In this document: piece by piece, positions 61,398 to 64,000 of the stretch | How positions within the stretch are numbered: the stretch's first letter is position 1 | Layout of the letters: each line of letters opens with the position of its first letter | Source of the DNA: CBCXVS01 sp965178525 | Lineage (GTDB): Bacteria; Tectomicrobia; Entotheonellia; Entotheonellales; Entotheonellaceae | Assembly: GCA_965178525.1 (NCBI GenBank) | Contig: CBCXVS010000003.1 | Coordinates: 1-64,000 of the forward strand | Length of the DNA stretch: 64,000 nt | Reading direction: 5' to 3' | Made by a program: the position numbers and the translations under genes | The notes under the pieces: model-generated | What the model saw: only the letters and a program-made list of their open reading frames with translations | Database searches by the model: none | What the model was told of the DNA's origin: nothing

Positions 61398-62582
61398 TTA
61401 CGATACGGTCTTGGAGACGAGGTGTTCCTTCACGACGCCGAGACTATATTCACGTGCCCAAGAATCCGCTTCGAGCGCCTCGGAAATAGCGGTGAGAGGG
61501 ACAGCTGTGTGCCGAGCCATAGTCGCTTCAATCACCGCCGGAATATCCATGAAGCCGATGATCCCGTCGAGAAACGCCTGCACCGCGATTTCATTGGCGG
61601 CGTTTAACACGGCTGGCATACTCCCGCCCGTACGGGCAGCCTCAAAGGCAAGCTGCAAACACGGAAAGCGTTCCGGCTCCGGGGGATAAAAATGCAGGGC
61701 TTGCACGGCAAAGAGGTCGAGGGAGGGCAGTGTGTTTGGCAAACGCTCCGGATACGCTAGCGCATAGGAAATGGGAATGCGCATATCGGGAATGCCAAGC
61801 TGTGCCAGGACGGAACCATCGTAAAATTCCACCATGGAATGAACGATACTCTGTGGATGGACAACGATCTGGACTTGCTCGATCGAGACGTCAAACAACC
61901 GATGCGCCTCGATGACCTCCAGCCCTTTATTCATCATCGTGGCGGAATCGATCGTAATTTTTCTTCCCATCTTCCAATTCGGATGATTCAGCGCATCGTC
62001 GATGCTGACATGTGGCATCGCCTCTAAGGGCAAATCCCGGAACGGCCCACCCGATGCGGTCAACAAGATACGCCGCAGGGCAGAACGTTGCTGCCCGTGC
62101 AGGGCCTGAAAAATCGCATTATGCTCACTGTCAACGGGAATGATTTGCCCCCAGCCCTCGACATCAGGACGCACCACGAGTTCCCCAGCCATCACCAAAG
62201 GCTCTTTGTTGGCGACGGCTACGTCAATGCCAGCTTCCACGGCACGTAGCGTCGGCTGCAAGCCGACCGCACCCACGACGGCTGACATCACGAGTTGGAC
62301 GCCCGGATAGGTCGCGGCCCGGCACAAGCCGTCCATCCCGGCATCCACTTCGATCTCCAAGTCCTGCAGGCGTTGCCGCAAGAGAGCGGCTTTTTCTTCG
62401 TCAAATAAGACGACGAGTCGAGGATGAAAACGACGGGCTTGTTGCTCGATGATATCGACATTGCCATGAGCAGCCAGCGTAACAACCGTAAAGCTCTCCG
62501 GATGTGATGCCACGACATCCAAGGTATTTCCCCCGACAGAACCGGTGGAGCCCAGAACGGCCAACCCTTTACGGGTGTTCAT
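61398..62582 (-). CDS. dxr: 1-deoxy-D-xylulose-5-phosphate reductoisomerase
   Basis: A 394-residue DXP reductoisomerase, making MEP from DXP with NADPH in isoprenoid synthesis. It has an N-terminal NADPH loop LGSTGSVGGNTLDVV, the motif NKEPLVMAGELV, metal site VDSEHNAIFQAL, TASGGPFRD and HPNWKMGRKITIDSATMMNKGLE. Length is normal. ATG 62582 is preceded by TAAGGGGGATA. It is in the order uppS-cdsA-dxr found in many bacteria. Confidence 0.96.
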   Translation of the reverse strand: MNTRKGLAVLGSTGSVGGNTLDVVASHPESFTVVTLAAHGNVDIIEQQARRFHPRLVVLFDEEKAALLRQRLQDLEIEVDAGMDGLCRAATYPGVQLVMSAVVGAVGLQPTLRAVEAGIDVAVANKEPLVMAGELVVRPDVEGWGQIIPVDSEHNAIFQALHGQQRSALRRILLTASGGPFRDLPLEAMPHVSIDDALNHPNWKMGRKITIDSATMMNKGLEVIEAHRLFDVSIEQVQIVVHPQSIVHSMVEFYDGSVLAQLGIPDMRIPISYALAYPERLPNTLPSLDLFAVQALHFYPPEPERFPCLQLAFEAARTGGSMPAVLNAANEIAVQAFLDGIIGFMDIPAVIEATMARHTAVPLTAISEALEADSWAREYSLGVVKEHLVSKTVS

Positions 62583-62622
62583 AGACGTATCCCCCTTAGG
62601 TTATCATGCGCCACGATCGAGC

Positions 62623-63438
62623 TTAGACAAACGACGCGCTAGTCAAAAAGCCGAGGAGATAAAACGCAAGCGGTGCGGCCAAGAAAAAGCTGTCCAGACG
62701 ATCCAGAAGTCCGCCATGACCGGGCATGAAGGTACCGGAGTCTTTCACACCGGTGTATCGCTTGAGAAGCGATTCTGCCAGATCACTCACTTGCGCCGTG
62801 AAAGCAATCAGGAGTCCGAAAACTAAGCTCTGATACAGCGACAATGGGAGGCCCAACATCCGTGTACCCACGGTTGCAGCGACCAAGCAGCTAAGGCCCC
62901 CGGCAACCGCTCCTTCCCAGGTTTTGCCCGGGCTTACCGCGGGAACCATCAGATGACGTCCTAGCCCCCGGCCGATGTACAGTGCCACGACATCACCAAC
63001 CCAAACGACAACGCAAAGAAGAAAGACAAATTCCTTGCCTGCTTCCAGGCTACGGAGCAGGACCACATGGCTTAGCCCCCAGCCAATCAAGAACACCCCA
63101 AAAAGACAATGAGCAAGCGCCAGAAATGGAGAAGAGGCCGATTCCGCTTGCCATAACGCACACACGGAGAGGAGTATGAGCCCGAGCGATAACGCCAATG
63201 GCATCCCGCGTACGCCCCACACATAAGCCACGAGCGCCAAGCCTAGGGCGAAAGCATAACTTGCCACAACACAGGCAGCAAGACGCTTCAAAGGTAGTAA
63301 ACAGAAGTATTCGTATAAACTCAGGCTGATCACAACGCATACGAGCAACAGAAACAGCCCGCGCGAAGCATAGAGGAGAAAAAACACCACGGGTGGAAGG
63401 AGGACGACCGCACTGACGATGCGTTTGTAATGATCCAT
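62623..63438 (-). CDS. cdsA: Phosphatidate cytidylyltransferase
   Basis: A 271-residue integral membrane enzyme with about eight helices, making CDP-diacylglycerol for phospholipid synthesis. The signature KDSGTFMPGHGGLLDRLDS is near the C-terminus, and VSPGKTWEGAVAGGL is the conserved cytoplasmic loop. It lies 40 bases before dxr, 108 bases after uppS and on the same strand. Confidence 0.95.
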   Translation of the reverse strand: MDHYKRIVSAVVLLPPVVFFLLYASRGLFLLLVCVVISLSLYEYFCLLPLKRLAACVVASYAFALGLALVAYVWGVRGMPLALSLGLILLSVCALWQAESASSPFLALAHCLFGVFLIGWGLSHVVLLRSLEAGKEFVFLLCVVVWVGDVVALYIGRGLGRHLMVPAVSPGKTWEGAVAGGLSCLVAATVGTRMLGLPLSLYQSLVFGLLIAFTAQVSDLAESLLKRYTGVKDSGTFMPGHGGLLDRLDSFFLAAPLAFYLLGFLTSASFV

Positions 63439-63546
63439 GAGCTGTCAACATGGAAATACGAGGCCACTAATGGAGGAGTAACGTAACGCACGCCCCGATG
63501 CCTCGTCATGATCGTAGGAGAGAGGCGAGCCGTGCCATGGCACGGC

Positions 63547-64000
63547 CTAGGCGAGTTGTTCGTGCGTTAAACCGAAACGGCGCTCGCGCTGCTGATAATC
63601 GAGGAGCGCATGTAACAGATCGTCACCGCGAAAATCGGGCCAAAGGACCGGAGTAAAATAGAGTTCGGCATATGCCGACTGCCAGAGGAGAAAATTGCTC
63701 AACCGCTGTTCACCACTGGTACGGATAAACAAGTCCACATCGGTTAAACCCGCCGTATCCAGATGCGCCGCAAACAGGTCTTCATCGATTTCATCGACGG
63801 AGAGACACCCCTGTTGGACTTGCAAAGCCAAGCGGCGAACCCCACGCGTCATTTCCGCATGCGAGCCGTATCCCAGGGCGAGGGTGAACACCATACCATC
63901 ACACGAAGCCGTTTGCGCCTTGGTTTGTTCCACCATCGCATGCGCCGAGCGCTGCAGGACCGACATATCGCCGATGGCGTTGAAACGGATATTCTCCTGA
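63547..64000 (-). CDS. uppS: Undecaprenyl diphosphate synthase, 5' end outside window
   Basis: The C-terminal 150 residues of a cis-prenyltransferase that makes the lipid carrier for cell-wall precursors. FTLALGYGSHAEM, DLFIRTSGEQRLSNFLLWQS and YAELYFTPVLWPDF are family hallmarks; the RTSGEQRLSNF block binds isopentenyl diphosphate. The frame is open to the window edge (RFNAIGDMSVLQRS), so the N-terminus with the catalytic Asp is beyond 64000. Confidence 0.95.
   Translation of the reverse strand, partial: QENIRFNAIGDMSVLQRSAHAMVEQTKAQTASCDGMVFTLALGYGSHAEMTRGVRRLALQVQQGCLSVDEIDEDLFAAHLDTAGLTDVDLFIRTSGEQRLSNFLLWQSAYAELYFTPVLWPDFRGDDLLHALLDYQQRERRFGLTHEQLA

Noticed and set aside
1..64000. Reassignment of TAG to an amino acid
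   Set aside because: Several intact genes end in TAG with normal family length, so TAG functions as a stop; the three in-frame cases are better treated as individual lesions.
1..64000. tRNA, rRNA or CRISPR arrays
   Set aside because: No cloverleaf-like sequence, rRNA segment or regularly spaced repeat array was recognised in the intergenic regions.

Overview
The window is high-GC bacterial chromosome. It carries a Gram-negative-type metabolic repertoire: a tungsten aldehyde:ferredoxin oxidoreductase operon, selenophosphate synthetase, several flavin (LLM) oxidoreductases, TIM-barrel amidohydrolases, D-aminoacylases, peptide and sugar ABC importers, and at the right end the core run recA-thpR-dxr-cdsA-uppS. 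This mix resembles large-genome uncultured lineages such as Candidatus Entotheonella/Tectomicrobia. That placement is inferred from gene content; nothing in the window is a phylogenetic marker tested here. The organism is predicted to use selenocysteine, because selD has an in-frame UGA at the catalytic position followed by a well-formed bacterial SECIS hairpin.

Layout. 1-9,960: right end of an IS element, a secreted alkaline phosphatase with an RTX tail (frameshifted), a bicupin, a nitroreductase, an alpha-hydroxy-acid oxidase, selD, an HpaB-type monooxygenase, and a pdxA interrupted by an amber codon. 10,190-15,462: minus-strand AOR operon (ferredoxin, AOR, FAD reductase, MoaD, small protein) plus a VOC protein. 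15,750-16,860: a decayed higBA locus and an internally deleted IS1-like element. 17,064-25,621: LLM oxidoreductase, amidohydrolases, a broken tenA, a membrane HdrD-like Fe-S protein, an isochorismatase-like hydrolase and a second LLM protein. 25,929-27,721: an FAH-family gene split by a complete 1,007-bp IS. 27,800-28,544: an integron-cassette-like CPT kinase gene. 28,620-41,434: methyltransferase, two D-aminoacylases flanking a Dpp-like transporter, a broken esterase, an Asp-box beta-propeller and another amidohydrolase. 41,487-47,250: a decaying sensor-cyclase / cyclic-nucleotide channel / phosphate-binding-like cluster and a rhodanese gene, bracketed by two copies of a conserved promoter-leader repeat. 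47,438-53,346: three tandem Tat-exported sugar-binding proteins with two permeases. 53,373-59,657: accessory modules (DUF4160/DUF2442, Nudix-antitoxin fusion with PIN toxin, interrupted MFS, Gfo/Idh/MocA, VapBC-like pair). 59,677-64,000: core genes.

Functionally, the AOR operon would oxidise aldehydes and pass electrons via ferredoxin and FAD to NAD(P). The D-aminoacylases with the peptide transporter suggest scavenging of N-acyl-D-amino acids and peptides. The Tat solute-binding triplet suggests sugar uptake. Neither ABC system has its ATPase here. More than a dozen accessory genes are broken by single-base indels, in-frame stops, deletions or an IS, while the right-hand core genes are intact. 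The region is therefore either an actively decaying accessory segment, such as in a symbiont, or an assembly with residual indel errors. The in-frame stops and the IS insertion cannot be homopolymer artefacts.
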